Shown here one piece after another: positions 35,314-45,218 of a stretch of DNA of 64,000 nucleotides. The DNA comes from Bacillota bacterium (GTDB taxonomy: Bacteria > Bacillota > Limnochordia > DTU087). The notes beneath the pieces were generated by a model. It saw only the letters and a list, made by a program, of their open reading frames with translations, was not told where the DNA came from and ran no database searches. Within the stretch, counting starts at the first letter, position 1, and every line of letters starts with the position of its first letter. The position numbers and the translations under genes are program-made. Location: assembly GCA_012798695.1 (NCBI GenBank), contig JAAZMR010000076.1:32426-96425 (forward strand). The letters run 5' to 3'.

Positions 35314-36735
35314 ATGCCTTGGCGACTGTGGCGAAATCCATCTCTTTCCACCATTCGCAAACAGATAATCGGCATCAATCAAAAAGTCTCTATTTCTGAC
35401 GGTAGACGCGTCCGGTACATTAATCTGGACAATGCAGCGACCACCCCGGTCCTAAAACCCGTTCTAGATCAGGTACTCGACTTCCTCCCTTGGTATTCGG
35501 GCGTCCACCGGGGCAGTGGCCACAAATCCCTAGTATCGACAGCCGCCTATGATGCCGCCCGGGTCAGGATAGCCGAGTTCTTTGGAGCTGATCCCGATTA
35601 TCATGTCGTGATCTTCAGCAAGAATACGACAGAGGCCATCAACTTACTGGCTAGTAGACTGCAATTCAGACCCGACGACATGGTGCTCACGACTCTCATG
35701 GAGCATCACTCCAATGATCTGCCTTGGCGCAGGGTAGCTGCAGTGATCCGGGCAAATGTGCATGACGAAGGATCCCTAGATGAGCAGGACCTGGAGAGAA
35801 AGCTCTCCCTATACCATCATCGCATCAAGTTACTGGCTATCACGGGTGCCTCCAATGTCACGGGCTGGCTCAATGACATTCATCGTCTGGCTGCTCTCGC
35901 GCACAGCTATGGTATACCCGTTATGGTCGATGGCGCTCAACTAGCTCCCCATCGGCCTATCAAACTACTACCACCAGATGACCCGCGTCATATCGATTTT
36001 CTGGCCATCTCTGGCCATAAGCTTTACGCCCCATTTGGCATCGGTGTATTAATTGGGCCCCGGCGGGTATTCGAGCAAGGCAGTCCTGCATTTACGGGAG
36101 GAGGAACAGTCAACCTGGTCACCCCTCAAGCCGTACAATGGGCTGCACCACCCGCCAAAGATGAAGCCGGGTCACCTAATGTAATCGGCGCAATCGCCTT
36201 AGCCACGGCGTTGGGGATTCTCGACGACCTGGGCTTGGATCAGATTGCTCTCCATGAACAATCCTTGACCGATTATGCCCTGACACAGCTCCAGAGGATA
36301 CCCAGGCTGAAGCTATATGGTTCTACCCAAACCCAGGATGAGCGACGTCTTGGAGTCATGTCATTTGAACTGGAGGGATACCATCATGCTCTAGTAGCAG
36401 CAGTATTGGCTTTTTATGGAGGTATAGGGGTTCGCAGTGGATGCTTCTGTGCACAGCCTTACATCCAGCGGCTCCTCGGCCTTGATGCAACGGCCATGGC
36501 CCGGCTCACACGTGAGCACTTGTCGGGCAAGGCTAAGCATCTGCCGGGGCTTGTGCGAATTAGTTTTGGTATATACAATACCGTTCGAGAACTCGACTAC
36601 TTAGTGAAGACTCTCCAGGATATCCCATCTCGGGCACCGGAGTACTGGTTACAGCAATTGAGCTGGGATGATAACCTAGAATGCTATGTTCCCAGGAAGC
36701 CTGGGTTCAATCTACGAGAGGAATTCTCCTTCTAG
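35314..36735 (+). CDS. Class V aminotransferase (cysteine desulfurase-like)
   Basis: 473 residues. PLP fold I, SufS-like: INLDNAATTPVLKPV at the N-terminus, MEHHSNDLPW, VDGAQLAPH, and the PLP lysine in ISGHKLYAPFGIG. A Cys-rich catalytic loop GVRSGCFCAQPY replaces the RxGxHCAQP of SufS. The final 40 residues (WLQQLSWDDNLECYVPR) extend beyond SufS. No suf/isc scaffold genes adjoin it, so sulfur donation versus another class V reaction is undecided. GGAGG is nine bases before the ATG. Confidence 0.82.
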   Translation: MPWRLWRNPSLSTIRKQIIGINQKVSISDGRRVRYINLDNAATTPVLKPVLDQVLDFLPWYSGVHRGSGHKSLVSTAAYDAARVRIAEFFGADPDYHVVIFSKNTTEAINLLASRLQFRPDDMVLTTLMEHHSNDLPWRRVAAVIRANVHDEGSLDEQDLERKLSLYHHRIKLLAITGASNVTGWLNDIHRLAALAHSYGIPVMVDGAQLAPHRPIKLLPPDDPRHIDFLAISGHKLYAPFGIGVLIGPRRVFEQGSPAFTGGGTVNLVTPQAVQWAAPPAKDEAGSPNVIGAIALATALGILDDLGLDQIALHEQSLTDYALTQLQRIPRLKLYGSTQTQDERRLGVMSFELEGYHHALVAAVLAFYGGIGVRSGCFCAQPYIQRLLGLDATAMARLTREHLSGKAKHLPGLVRISFGIYNTVRELDYLVKTLQDIPSRAPEYWLQQLSWDDNLECYVPRKPGFNLREEFSF

Positions 36736-36770
36736 CTGGGGGATATACGTGGCCTGACTCCCCGATGGTG

Positions 36771-37202
36771 CTATTTGAGATTTTGCCCCGTAGAGGTCAG
36801 CGTCAACTTACCATGAATTACCCCTTTAATAGAAATCAGCTGATCGGCTAGCTGCTTGGCCACCCGGGGCGCCCCTTTGACAATCAGAGTCTCCAGACAG
36901 TTGCGGTGATCTAGGTGTACATGCAAGGTAGAGATAATCAGGTCATGGTATTCATGCTGGACCTCTGTTAGAGTGTCTGTCAGACCTACCGTATGATGGT
37001 CATAGATCAGAGTAATAGTCCCGGCGACTTCGCCATCTCCCTCTTCCCACTCCCTGGTCACCAGCGCATCTCGCACCAAATCTCTAATGGCTTCCGAACG
37101 GTTGGCATAACCCCGTTCTTGAATGAGCCGATCGAACTGAGCCAAAAGTATTTCACTCATACTTACCCCAAATCGCACAACCTGAGACACTGATTGACTC
37201 AC
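36771..37202 (-). CDS. nikR: Nickel-responsive regulator NikR
   Basis: 143 residues from a GTG at 37202 (AGAGG six bases upstream). N-terminal ribbon-helix-helix (VVRFGVSMSEILLAQFDRLI...NRSEAIRDLVRDAL) and a C-terminal ACT-like domain. The nickel site is complete: the His of QHEY, then HVH and the Cys of HRNC keep the spacing of E. coli H76, H87, H89, C95. It represses nickel uptake when nickel is ample. No nickel transporter adjoins; nickel need could relate to the LarA-like protein of this window. Confidence 0.93.
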   Translation of the reverse strand: MSQSVSQVVRFGVSMSEILLAQFDRLIQERGYANRSEAIRDLVRDALVTREWEEGDGEVAGTITLIYDHHTVGLTDTLTEVQHEYHDLIISTLHVHLDHRNCLETLIVKGAPRVAKQLADQLISIKGVIHGKLTLTSTGQNLK

Positions 37203-37549
37203 CTCATTCCTCTGGATCAACTCCACTTCTTAAATTCTGGAGAGACAGCCTTTTCCCTCCCCCTCAATTTGGCGACAACTACCTATCCTTCCATAGGTGT
37301 ACTCCACCAACTTGCTAGCTATCGTCCCCGGTTGATAATTGCGTTTTACCCACTGAGCCGGCAGGTATTTCTTGAAAGTTGCCGAATTCTCACATGATTA
37401 CGGAATTGCGCTTTCGGCGTAGAGCTGTGCAATTTCATGGGAGTAAACATAAACCGCTAGTGACCAACAGCCCCACCGGCAGCGAATTCCGCCGATTCGA
37501 AACCATACTTACGGACGATTCCTATTCCGGTTGCTAAGGAGGGATCTTG
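37203..37549. other. Intergenic region between nikR and a MerR-like gene
   Basis: About 350 bases between divergent genes. No frame with a ribosome site and no clear NikR box (GTATGA-N16-TCATAC) that I can see. Nothing else recognised. Confidence 0.4.
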
Positions 37550-38305
37550 ATGTCTATTACCGGAAGAACACTTAGTGAAACGGCTGCAGAAGTAGGAGTA
37601 GAACCCTCAACCATCAAATACTGGTGCGAGGAATTCAGCAACTTCATTCGCCCGGCTCGTACACCCGGCGGTCACCGACGTTTTAGTGAGGAGGATATTC
37701 GGGACCTCCGCTACTTACGGCAGCTACTGCATTTTCAAAACCTTTCGATCAAGCAGGCCCGAGACTACCTCAATCAGGCAGGCAACCGCCCTCCTGAAAG
37801 CGAGATGCCAACGGCCCAGATAGTTGCTCTGCCATCTGCCACACCACCAGTGGCGTCTTTGGCCCAAGAGATCTGTCGTTACCTCGAAAATCAGATGGAG
37901 TCGGTCGCCACTAGTCAGATTCAAGCCATGCAAGCTGCCCTAGAGCAAACTGCTGCTGCTGTGCTTGATGGAGTACGTGAACTGGAAACCGAACGTTTCA
38001 CTCAATGGGCTGATCTGGTGGAGGGCACTGCGAGCAAGACTAATGAGAATGTGCTAGCAGCAGTACATGACCTAAGCCGCACACCTCAAGAAATTGAAGA
38101 GATCAAACGGATGTATGCTGAAGCCAAAGACCGCTGGCTAGTTGAAGAAGCCAAGGTAAGGATGGAGATTCAGCGCCTGCGGCACGAACTGAGTGAAGTC
38201 CAGAACCAGAGTCTGTGGCAGCGGTTAGTTTGGGCCCTATTTGGTCGCAGTAGGCACTTTAGTGAAACGGACAACCAGCACAAGACTGATGATCAAACCG
38301 AATAG
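37550..38305 (+). CDS. MerR-type HTH protein with coiled coil
   Basis: 251 residues. Residues 1-70 are a MerR-like winged helix (LSETAAEVGVEPSTIKYWCEEF...TPGGHRRFSEEDIRDL), as in RacA-type proteins. A Pro-rich linker follows, then long helical stretches (residues 100-225) with heptad character (AEAKDRWLVEEAKVRMEIQRLRHE). This HTH plus coiled-coil plan resembles Bacillus RacA or DUF3967 proteins rather than a small-molecule sensor. ATG at 37550 has AAGGAGG seven bases upstream. Target DNA unknown. Its end overlaps convergent rseC by 47 bases. Confidence 0.75.
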   Translation: MSITGRTLSETAAEVGVEPSTIKYWCEEFSNFIRPARTPGGHRRFSEEDIRDLRYLRQLLHFQNLSIKQARDYLNQAGNRPPESEMPTAQIVALPSATPPVASLAQEICRYLENQMESVATSQIQAMQAALEQTAAAVLDGVRELETERFTQWADLVEGTASKTNENVLAAVHDLSRTPQEIEEIKRMYAEAKDRWLVEEAKVRMEIQRLRHELSEVQNQSLWQRLVWALFGRSRHFSETDNQHKTDDQTE

Positions 38306-38714
38306 AGCTGGGGTCAAGTCGGCCCACAACCGTATATTCACTCTGCAACTGGTTGCCCCGCTTCAGACCAGCAATCATAGATCCAGTCGCTGCTGCCAAC
38401 GCAAATATAGTTGGATAAGGCACCAGCAACCTCTCTACTAAAAGGTAAGCACCTATGCCTACCAAGATCGGCACAATATAGACTAGGAAAGCGGACCATA
38501 ATGCGGCTCGCGTTTCGAAGCTGATCTCCACAAATTCACCCTCTAGAGCGCCAACAGCATTCACCGCCTCCACACGCAACTCCATGCCTGCATCCGGAAG
38601 TAAACGGTGGCTGCAGCTGCCGTGGGAACACATGCTTCCTCTCTTGATCTCCACGGTAACAGTGTGGCCACCGGTTCCTATTGCCATGACTTGTCCTATC
38701 TTTTTCCTGGCCAC
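38259..38714 (-). CDS. RseC/MucC family membrane protein
   Basis: 151 residues. N-terminal soluble part with a Cys cluster (MCSHGSCSH), two membrane helices (AFLVYIVPILVGIGAYLLV and TIFALAAATGSMIAGL), and a C-terminal CAGCPFH. This matches RseC/MucC, named for sigma-E regulation and for the SoxR-reducing system; in anaerobes it often neighbours rnf. The start is ambiguous: GTG at 38714 (GAAGG upstream) or GTG at 38765 overlapping the previous stop. Third gene after pspC and a LiaF-like gene. Confidence 0.78.
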   Translation of the reverse strand: MARKKIGQVMAIGTGGHTVTVEIKRGSMCSHGSCSHRLLPDAGMELRVEAVNAVGALEGEFVEISFETRAALWSAFLVYIVPILVGIGAYLLVERLLVPYPTIFALAAATGSMIAGLKRGNQLQSEYTVVGRLDPSSIRFDHQSCAGCPFH

Positions 38715-38761
38715 ATGACCCCTTCTTTCCCTACACAGATGCTGCTCCAACAACTTCCCAA

Positions 38762-39682
38762 TCACGCCTGCGGGTAGGGCAAGACATAATCAAGCTCCAC
38801 TTTTCCTACACCCACAGATATGGTTATGTCATAGGCAGAAGATGCTGCCTCGTAGTCTTCACTAATCCAGAAATCCCCTGTTTTCGCTAAGCCTGCTTCC
38901 CGCAGATTGTTGGTTCCGACCGGGTTAGTGACTTGTATCCGCACTCCAACACCCTTCGGCACGTGTAGCCTAACTGAAGAAACGCCGCCTTCAACAAGGA
39001 TTTCCCCGCGGAGGCCCTTGTCTGATAAGGTTAAATCAATACTGCCGACTCCTACTTTTAGATCGAGCCTCTGTAAACGAATATTGCGAAAATCTCCCTG
39101 TAGGTTGCCAGCACCAACTTCTAATCGAATATCCCATGGAACCATTGAGCCCAAGGCAATGCTGCCCCGGTATCCACCACCGCCTGCGAACCGTCCTCGG
39201 CTCCTGGGAGATGAGAGTCCGACTATTGCCTTATGACCTCGCTGCTGATAAGCCCAAACGGGCATACCTCTGTGATAGGACATGTTCCCAGAGATCAGTT
39301 GTTCTCCAGGCCCGGTTATGTCTATGGTACCTGCTCCTAGCTCCACTTGGAGCTCACCTGCACCGATTGAGGCATCCCAAGGTCTTACAAAAGTCGTAGA
39401 TCTTTGCCAATGATATCCTCTCATCTGTGGATAAGGGAACAGGGGCAGCCTTGTTGGAGTCAGGGCGACAAACAGGATTGCGGCTATAAGTACCAAGGGC
39501 CCCAAGAAAGCCCAACGGCTTCGCGAAAGGAGCATAGTCAAACCTAAAGAGATGAGCAATACAGGCCACATCTGCCAGAGAGCCCCCCAAAACTCCCATG
39601 TCAGATGCCCTAAGTTGCTCATCAGCATCAGAACACCGACCAGTATCAATACAACTCCCAACCAAAGCTGTCGAGCTCTCAT
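38762..39682 (-). CDS. LiaF-like envelope-stress membrane protein
   Basis: 306 residues. Four hydrophobic segments in the first 85 residues (LGVVLILVGVLMLMSNLG, MWPVLLISLGLTMLL and others; DUF5668/LiaI-LiaF-like region), then an extracellular beta-rich domain with repeating Gly-Val patterns (VELGAGTIDI, LEVGAGNLQG, LKVGVGSIDL, ISVGVGKVEL) of the toastrack/DUF2154-DUF4097 kind. Such proteins sense or transmit cell-envelope stress. Starts 4 bases after pspC stops. Confidence 0.78.
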   Translation of the reverse strand: MRARQLWLGVVLILVGVLMLMSNLGHLTWEFWGALWQMWPVLLISLGLTMLLSRSRWAFLGPLVLIAAILFVALTPTRLPLFPYPQMRGYHWQRSTTFVRPWDASIGAGELQVELGAGTIDITGPGEQLISGNMSYHRGMPVWAYQQRGHKAIVGLSSPRSRGRFAGGGGYRGSIALGSMVPWDIRLEVGAGNLQGDFRNIRLQRLDLKVGVGSIDLTLSDKGLRGEILVEGGVSSVRLHVPKGVGVRIQVTNPVGTNNLREAGLAKTGDFWISEDYEAASSAYDITISVGVGKVELDYVLPYPQA

Positions 39683-39685
39683 GGA

Positions 39686-40126
39686 TTACTTCCACCCTCT
39701 CACCAACACGACGAAGCCTGCAGCGATCAGAGCAACTGGCAGCAGCCAGGCTAGATCTATCCAGGCAGACATCTTTTCAACCAGTAACAGCAACCCTGTC
39801 AAAAGCAGCAATCCACCGAGCAATCGCCGACGACGTTCTCGTTCGTCAACGAATGAGTCTTCCCTCGGGCCCGCCCAGTCATTAGCTCCATCACCACCAC
39901 CGGCTTGGGTAGTTGATGACATGTCTGACTCTTCTCTTACAAAAATCGGTTCCTCGGGTATGAGAATCCAGGCAATGAGGTAAAGGAGGATACCACTGCC
40001 TCCGGCAAACCCCAATAATACCCACAGGAGCCTGATGATCACCGGATCCACGTGAAAGTACTCACCCAGACCACCGGCTATGCCGGCAATCACCCGATTA
40101 GTACGAGATCGGTAAAGTCTATTCAT
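39686..40126 (-). CDS. PspC-domain protein
   Basis: 146 residues from an ATG at 40126 behind GGAGGGTAAGGAA. The start MNRLYRSRTNRVIAGIAGGLGEYFHVDPVIIRLLWV is the PspC domain, with a helix ending in LIAWILIPEE; a linker and two more hydrophobic segments (LLGGLLLLTGLLLLV, LLPVALIAAGFVVLV) follow. PspC takes part in phage-shock/envelope-stress responses. Head of the pspC, LiaF-like, rseC operon. Confidence 0.88.
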   Translation of the reverse strand: MNRLYRSRTNRVIAGIAGGLGEYFHVDPVIIRLLWVLLGFAGGSGILLYLIAWILIPEEPIFVREESDMSSTTQAGGGDGANDWAGPREDSFVDERERRRRLLGGLLLLTGLLLLVEKMSAWIDLAWLLPVALIAAGFVVLVRGWK

Positions 40127-40263
40127 TTCCTTACCCTCCGTAAATCCAACAATAGCAATACCCACTCCCACCTGAACTCCTAGACAGCACCAAACATGAA
40201 TATAGCTGTTTGTAGAATCACGACGAGCGTTGGGTAACCGATGTTGGACATAATCACAAGAAC

Positions 40264-40280
40264 AATGATAGTATATCATT
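40264..40280. promoter_or_regulatory. Inverted repeat upstream of pspC
   Basis: AATGATA-GTA-TATCATT is a perfect 7-base inverted repeat with a 3-base centre, between the divergent pspC and deacetylase genes. Possible operator; regulator not identified. Confidence 0.35.
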
Positions 40281-40365
40281 ATGGAATAACATCGGCAATT
40301 AACACTTGACCCCGAAAAAAGATGTAGGAACCAGTCGGTCTGGCACATGGATGGGAGGGTCTATC

Positions 40366-41715
40366 TTGTTTCCTGATTCCTTCCTCATGCTATCGTCTAT
40401 AGCCTTCTTGCTAGGGCTGTTTAACTCAAGTGCACTCGGTCAAAAAATCTACCGACCGGAATCTACCGTGGAACCCCGGGTTCTAGATGTCTCCCTAGTC
40501 CTCCTGCCCATCATGGCGGCTAGACTCGGTGTCGGCAGCGGCATGAGTGTAGTGCTCACCGGTTTGGCTAGCCTGATGAGTTTTCATTTGGCCCATTGGG
40601 CTGCACCCAAATACAGCCTACAGCGCTATATCCCTGCCTTAGTCACTCTAGCTTTCCTTTCCCCCCTTGCACTATTGTCAATAGCTGTTCTCTGGTCGCT
40701 TCTTCGTAGGTTAGGGGTACCATATTCCATCAATGTGCTCATAGTAGGGCTCAGTTCACTGCCCATCCTCTGGCTTCTTCACTACCGAGACCTATATATG
40801 CTGTTCGCTTTGGCTTGGGTGATACTGATTCTATATAATGAAATTCCCCATTTGAGATGGAAAAGGGTATCCCCCACTTCCGCTGAACACCTAGCTACGG
40901 AAATGGAAGCACTGCCCAGAAAAGCAATCATCATGCGCCAGGCCATGAGTATCAGCCTGCTGCTGTTCCTGGCAGGGTTTGTGTTATTCAATCGCTATGT
41001 GTATCACGGGTTTGGGCTGCAGCAGGAGTTATTCCGAGTAGGAAACCGAGAATTGCCCTTTATAGCACTCACCTTTGACGACGGCCCTGACCCTTTGTAT
41101 ACTCCTAAGATTTTGGATATTCTAGAGGAGAAAGATGTGCCGGCTACATTTTTCCTCATTGGCAAGCATGCCCAGCAAAACCACAACATCGTCCGCAGGA
41201 TCGCTGAAGCAGGCCACGACATCGGCAACCATACCTATAGTCATCGCAACCTCTATGGCCTAGATGAGCAGAATACCTGGGATGAGATAGCCCGAGCAGA
41301 CCAGATCATTTCCGGCATTGTTGATAGAAAGATCCACCTTTTCCGGCCGCCCCGAGGCATGTATTCAAAGACTACAGTCAAATTCGCCCATGAATTGCAG
41401 TATACAACTGTCCTTTGGTCAATCAGTTCACGAGACTGGGCCGAAATCAGTACCGGCAATGTGGAGAGGAATATCCTCCGCAATACTAGGGGGGGAGACA
41501 TACTTCTTTTCCATGATAGTGGAAGCATCATCGGCACTTCGGGCGGCTATCGATATAACACAGTCAAGGCCTTGCCCACAATTATTGACGGTTTGCGAGC
41601 CAAAGGCTTTCACTTTGTTACAGTGAGTCAGTTGATCATGATCGCCGGATTAACGGAGGGTGACGATGAACTGTTACCAGACATCTTGGATAATCCGCCC
41701 TTCACGAGAGACTGA
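40366..41715 (+). CDS. Membrane-anchored polysaccharide deacetylase
   Basis: 449 residues from a TTG at 40366 (GGAGG seven bases upstream). The first 215 residues hold about six membrane helices; their layout (SSIAFLLGLFNSSALGQKIY, then LTGLASLMSF, LSPLALLSIAVLW) faintly resembles the acyltransferase PlsY without its GGKG motifs. After one more helix comes a NodB domain: TFDDGPDPLYT (catalytic Asp and metal Asp), HTYSHRNL (metal His), RPPRGMYS and DILLFHDSG. It would remove acetyl groups from an envelope polymer outside the cell. Followed by an overlapping acetyltransferase gene. Confidence 0.85.
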   Translation: MFPDSFLMLSSIAFLLGLFNSSALGQKIYRPESTVEPRVLDVSLVLLPIMAARLGVGSGMSVVLTGLASLMSFHLAHWAAPKYSLQRYIPALVTLAFLSPLALLSIAVLWSLLRRLGVPYSINVLIVGLSSLPILWLLHYRDLYMLFALAWVILILYNEIPHLRWKRVSPTSAEHLATEMEALPRKAIIMRQAMSISLLLFLAGFVLFNRYVYHGFGLQQELFRVGNRELPFIALTFDDGPDPLYTPKILDILEEKDVPATFFLIGKHAQQNHNIVRRIAEAGHDIGNHTYSHRNLYGLDEQNTWDEIARADQIISGIVDRKIHLFRPPRGMYSKTTVKFAHELQYTTVLWSISSRDWAEISTGNVERNILRNTRGGDILLFHDSGSIIGTSGGYRYNTVKALPTIIDGLRAKGFHFVTVSQLIMIAGLTEGDDELLPDILDNPPFTRD

Positions 41716-42328
41716 GCTGAGTTCGGTATCCCAGATCTTCCTTCAAGGGTTTGCTGATAGCGTAAATCACTATGTGGGAGGGAGCTCGGCCGGAATCGAA
41801 CAGGCTCTAGAAGACGTTTTTGCTGCCATCCTTGAGTGCCAACCCCAGAGCTTCTTAGTAGCCAATGCAAAAGGAAAAATCGGTGGCTATATTATTGCTA
41901 TTCCTGATATGCAGGAACTCTGGCGGTATGTAGTTCTGCAGGGACACTTGGGGAAATGGGCAAAGCGCTGGCTGCAGGGCGAATACGGGATCGGTTTGCT
42001 CCAAGTCTTAGCTCTGGCCCTGAATAAGCTGGGTTTTGCCCTTTCCCAAATCCGGTTGAACGCGAAAACACCAAAGCTTAGGGGGCATACTGCTCAAATC
42101 CTTTCCATTGCAGTACACCCCTCCTATCGTGGACAAGGTATCGGCCACGCTCTTTTGCAGAAGGCTATTGCGTACCTAGCTACTACACCAGCCACTCTAG
42201 TCAAGCTAGAGGTGAGGCCTGACAATGTCCCTGCCCGCCGGCTTTACGAAAGTATGGGTTTTCAAGCCATTTCCACAAGCGAAGACTCCCAAGGCCAATG
42301 GATTGTCATGCTCAGATCTCTGCGCTAG
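41666..42328 (+). CDS. GNAT-family acetyltransferase
   Basis: 220 residues. The acetyl-CoA loop is SIAVHPSYRGQGIGHALLQKAI (residues 149 on), followed by LVKLEVRPDNVPARRLYESMGF, the standard end of RimI-like GNATs. N-terminal 140 residues are less typical and hold a helical insert around WAKRWLQGEYGIG. ATG at 41666 lies six bases after GGAGG and 50 bases inside the preceding deacetylase gene, so the pair is translationally coupled. Substrate unknown. Confidence 0.82.
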   Translation: MNCYQTSWIIRPSRETELSSVSQIFLQGFADSVNHYVGGSSAGIEQALEDVFAAILECQPQSFLVANAKGKIGGYIIAIPDMQELWRYVVLQGHLGKWAKRWLQGEYGIGLLQVLALALNKLGFALSQIRLNAKTPKLRGHTAQILSIAVHPSYRGQGIGHALLQKAIAYLATTPATLVKLEVRPDNVPARRLYESMGFQAISTSEDSQGQWIVMLRSLR

Positions 42329-42332
42329 GGGC

Positions 42333-44117
42333 CTAGGCCATCCCTCCACCTTCCATAGCAGATCTAGCGGTCGCCGTGTATCTAGCCAATACTCCAGAGA
42401 ATTTGCGCTCTGGCGGACCAGCCCAAACAGAGCGACGTCTATCCAATGCAGCTGCTATTGCTGCATCGTCCAGCTCCCTACCCGCCATACCTGCTATTTT
42501 GAGCTTGCAGGCCGGAATATCTATCTCTATTAAGTCTCCATCCTGTAGAAGGGCAATAGGTCCTCCTACCACAGCTTCTGGTGAAACGTGACCTATACAA
42601 GGTCCCCGGGTTGCGCCTGAGAAGCGGCCATCAGTTACAATCGCTACACTATCCCCCAAATTTGCGTTGACCAGTGCTTCCGTTGTCATCAACAGCTCCG
42701 GCATACCAGATCCTCGAGGTCCCTCATAGCGAATCACAATCACACTGCCAGGCTGGACTAGACCTTCCACGATAGCGGCATGAGCCTGTTCTTCGGAATC
42801 AAATACTTGAGCCGGCCCACGATGTCGCATCATCTTTTCACAGATGGCAGCATATTTGACCACCGCTCCTTGGGGAGCCAGGTTGCCTTTGAGGACAGCT
42901 GTAGAGCCTCTACCAGGTGAGTTAGCTGCTTGCCTGATTACATCTTCACGCTGCAAACCATAGTTAGAGAGAAAACCTTCGCCTCTCTGGAAGAAGTCGC
43001 TCTGATAGATTGCTTCCAGATTCTCACCTAATGTCTTGCCAGTGACTGTCAGTGCGTCTAGATGCAGAAAATCTCTGATCTCCCACTGCACTCTGGGTAT
43101 GCCGCCTGCATACCAGAATAGCTCAGTCACGAATTGACCGGAGGGCTGCACATTGGTCAGATATGGAATTGATCTACTAGCCTCATTGAAGGCCTCCATG
43201 TCCAACTGAAGCCCTCTTTCCAGAGCAATGGCCGGGAGGTGTAACAGGGCATTGGTCGAGCCGCTGATGGCGGCATGTACCATGATGGCATTATGGAAAG
43301 CCTTGTCTGTCAGAATGTCTCTAGTAGTAATGCCTCGCTTTGCGAGTTCCATCACCACATATCCAGATTGGCGTGCCATACGGTTCAAGTGCTGCATCCC
43401 TGTAGGAATAAGTGCGGTCCCTGGCAAAGCCATACCAAGTGCTTCCGACATACACTGCATAGTGCTAGCCGTTCCCATAAACTGGCAGGCACCATAGCCG
43501 GGGCACCCAGTCTCTTGAAAGCTCTGAATATCTTCAGACGAGATCTCTCCCCTCTTGGCCAAGAACGAAGTTTCTCCGGTCTTGCCAGAGGTTGTCAGCT
43601 CAGGTCCTATGGGCATGCTTCCCCCCGGAACATGAACAGTAGGAAGTCCCAGGCGCGCTGCCGCCATTAGATGGGCTGGGATCGATTTGTCACAGCTAGA
43701 TGTCAAGACTAGTCCATCCCATGGCACAAAACGAGCATGGAGCTCTACCATGTCGGTGATCAGATCGCGAGATGGTAATATATAATTCATGCCCATATGA
43801 CCCATAGCACACCCATCACAGATATCAGTAACGTGAAAGTGTGCTGGCTTGCCTCCCTGAATATAAACCCCTAAGGCTATCTCCTGGCTTAAGGTCCCCA
43901 GGTGTATACTCCCCGGATGGCTATCCCCCGCAACATCCTCCACCAGTATATGAGGCTTATCCACATCATCGATATCCCAGCCACTACCTAACCGCAAAGC
44001 ATCTACCTGATGCCAGTTATCCCGAGCCTGCTTAGCTGCCTGTTTCCAGCTGCCTGCCAGAGACGATACAGTATAACCGCAACCACTATTTCCTTCATTA
44101 TGACGTGTTTTCACCAT
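42333..44117 (-). CDS. IlvD/Edd family dehydratase (sugar-acid dehydratase)
   Basis: 594 residues. Fe-S dehydratase of the IlvD/Edd family: [13 protein letters not shown] and [16 protein letters not shown] carry two cluster Cys, [19 protein letters not shown] the third, and [19 protein letters not shown] the C-terminal signature. The family removes water from dihydroxy acids (valine pathway) or aldonates (6-phosphogluconate, xylonate, arabonate). No ilv genes adjoin; a LarA-like protein, a DapA-like aldolase and a sugar importer do, so an aldonate is the likely substrate, giving a 2-keto-3-deoxy acid. Last gene of the long operon. Confidence 0.85.
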   Translation of the reverse strand: MVKTRHNEGNSGCGYTVSSLAGSWKQAAKQARDNWHQVDALRLGSGWDIDDVDKPHILVEDVAGDSHPGSIHLGTLSQEIALGVYIQGGKPAHFHVTDICDGCAMGHMGMNYILPSRDLITDMVELHARFVPWDGLVLTSSCDKSIPAHLMAAARLGLPTVHVPGGSMPIGPELTTSGKTGETSFLAKRGEISSEDIQSFQETGCPGYGACQFMGTASTMQCMSEALGMALPGTALIPTGMQHLNRMARQSGYVVMELAKRGITTRDILTDKAFHNAIMVHAAISGSTNALLHLPAIALERGLQLDMEAFNEASRSIPYLTNVQPSGQFVTELFWYAGGIPRVQWEIRDFLHLDALTVTGKTLGENLEAIYQSDFFQRGEGFLSNYGLQREDVIRQAANSPGRGSTAVLKGNLAPQGAVVKYAAICEKMMRHRGPAQVFDSEEQAHAAIVEGLVQPGSVIVIRYEGPRGSGMPELLMTTEALVNANLGDSVAIVTDGRFSGATRGPCIGHVSPEAVVGGPIALLQDGDLIEIDIPACKLKIAGMAGRELDDAAIAAALDRRRSVWAGPPERKFSGVLARYTATARSAMEGGGMA

Positions 44118-44131
44118 CGCCTCCCCTTTCC

Positions 44132-45190
44132 CTAAGCCAGACGCGCTGCCAACTTGATCGCTTCCATCATACTTCTGTGGTCTGCTATTCCACGACCGAC
44201 AATATCAAAAGCTGTCCCATGATCTACTGACGTACGCACGATCGGCAGACCGAGCGTGACATTTACACCTGTCTCGAAACCGAGAAGCTTGGCGGGAATA
44301 TGTCCCTGATCATGATACATAGCAATCACAAAATCATATGCACCTCTATGGGCCTTAAGGAACACTGTATCTGGGGGCAAGGGCCCCACCACATTAAGCC
44401 CCTCAGCCCGGGCCTGTTGAACAGCTGGGGAGATAGCCTCTAGCTCCTCGTTTCCAAAAAGGCCTCCCTCCCCACTGTGAGGGTTAAGCCCGGCCACCGC
44501 CAAAGGCTTCTCAGCTTGACCTAACTGTACAGCCACAGCATTCGTTAGACGCAAAACCTGCAAGACCCGCTCTTTGGTCACCAATTGGCAGGCGTCTTGC
44601 AGCGACACATGGGTGGTTACATGGGAAATACCTAGGGAACCTAGATAGAGCAACATGGTTACTTCCGGTGCGTGAGTCAAGGCCTGCAATAGCTCTGTAT
44701 GCCCGGCATAAGCGAAGCCTGCCTTGTTCATTGCCGCCTTATTGATTGGGGCAGTTACTATCCCCGCCAATAATCCCGACATGGCCAGTCGGGTGGCAGT
44801 TTTGATATACTCTACCGCTGCCCTACCAGCTTTAGGGTGAACTTCGCCCATCGGAATCTCCCCAGCCTGAAGGAGATCTAGATCGATTACGGCAATCTCC
44901 TGATCACGACCCGCTTGATGATCGCACCATCCTCCGGAGGCAAGCGCAGATGGTTGGATAGATTTCAGCCCTATCTCTATCTGCAGCTCCTGCCGCACTT
45001 TTTCCAGCACTTTTATGTCACCAATCACCACGGGACAGCAGGTTTGCCATATCTCCTGTTGATTCAACGCTTTTAGTACTACCTCTGCTCCGATTCCTGC
45101 TGCATCGCCCATGGTAATACCCAAGATAGGCATATCCTTCTTGCTGTCGATTCCGGTACTACCGGTTGCTTCCCACACTACATCTGTCAC
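44132..45190 (-). CDS. PdxA-family dehydrogenase (PdxA2-like)
   Basis: 352 residues. NAD- and metal-dependent dehydrogenase of the PdxA family: [34 protein letters not shown], the metal His in HVTTHVSL and [14 protein letters not shown], and [16 protein letters not shown]. True PdxA acts on 4-phosphothreonine; PdxA2 members act on 4-phospho-threonate/erythronate, and TphB acts on a cyclic diol. The usual PdxA2 partner, a DUF1537 kinase, is missing here. Start uncertain: GTG at 45190 or GTG at 45178. Adjacent to a LarA-like gene. Confidence 0.85.
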   Translation of the reverse strand: MTDVVWEATGSTGIDSKKDMPILGITMGDAAGIGAEVVLKALNQQEIWQTCCPVVIGDIKVLEKVRQELQIEIGLKSIQPSALASGGWCDHQAGRDQEIAVIDLDLLQAGEIPMGEVHPKAGRAAVEYIKTATRLAMSGLLAGIVTAPINKAAMNKAGFAYAGHTELLQALTHAPEVTMLLYLGSLGISHVTTHVSLQDACQLVTKERVLQVLRLTNAVAVQLGQAEKPLAVAGLNPHSGEGGLFGNEELEAISPAVQQARAEGLNVVGPLPPDTVFLKAHRGAYDFVIAMYHDQGHIPAKLLGFETGVNVTLGLPIVRTSVDHGTAFDIVGRGIADHRSMMEAIKLAARLA

Positions 45191-45218
45191 TCCTCACCAT
45201 GGGGCCTTCTGCTGACGG

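Noticed and set aside
38259..38305. Frameshift or annotation error at the merR-like/rseC overlap
   Set aside because: Both convergent frames keep family-typical C-termini, so a 47-base tail overlap is more likely.
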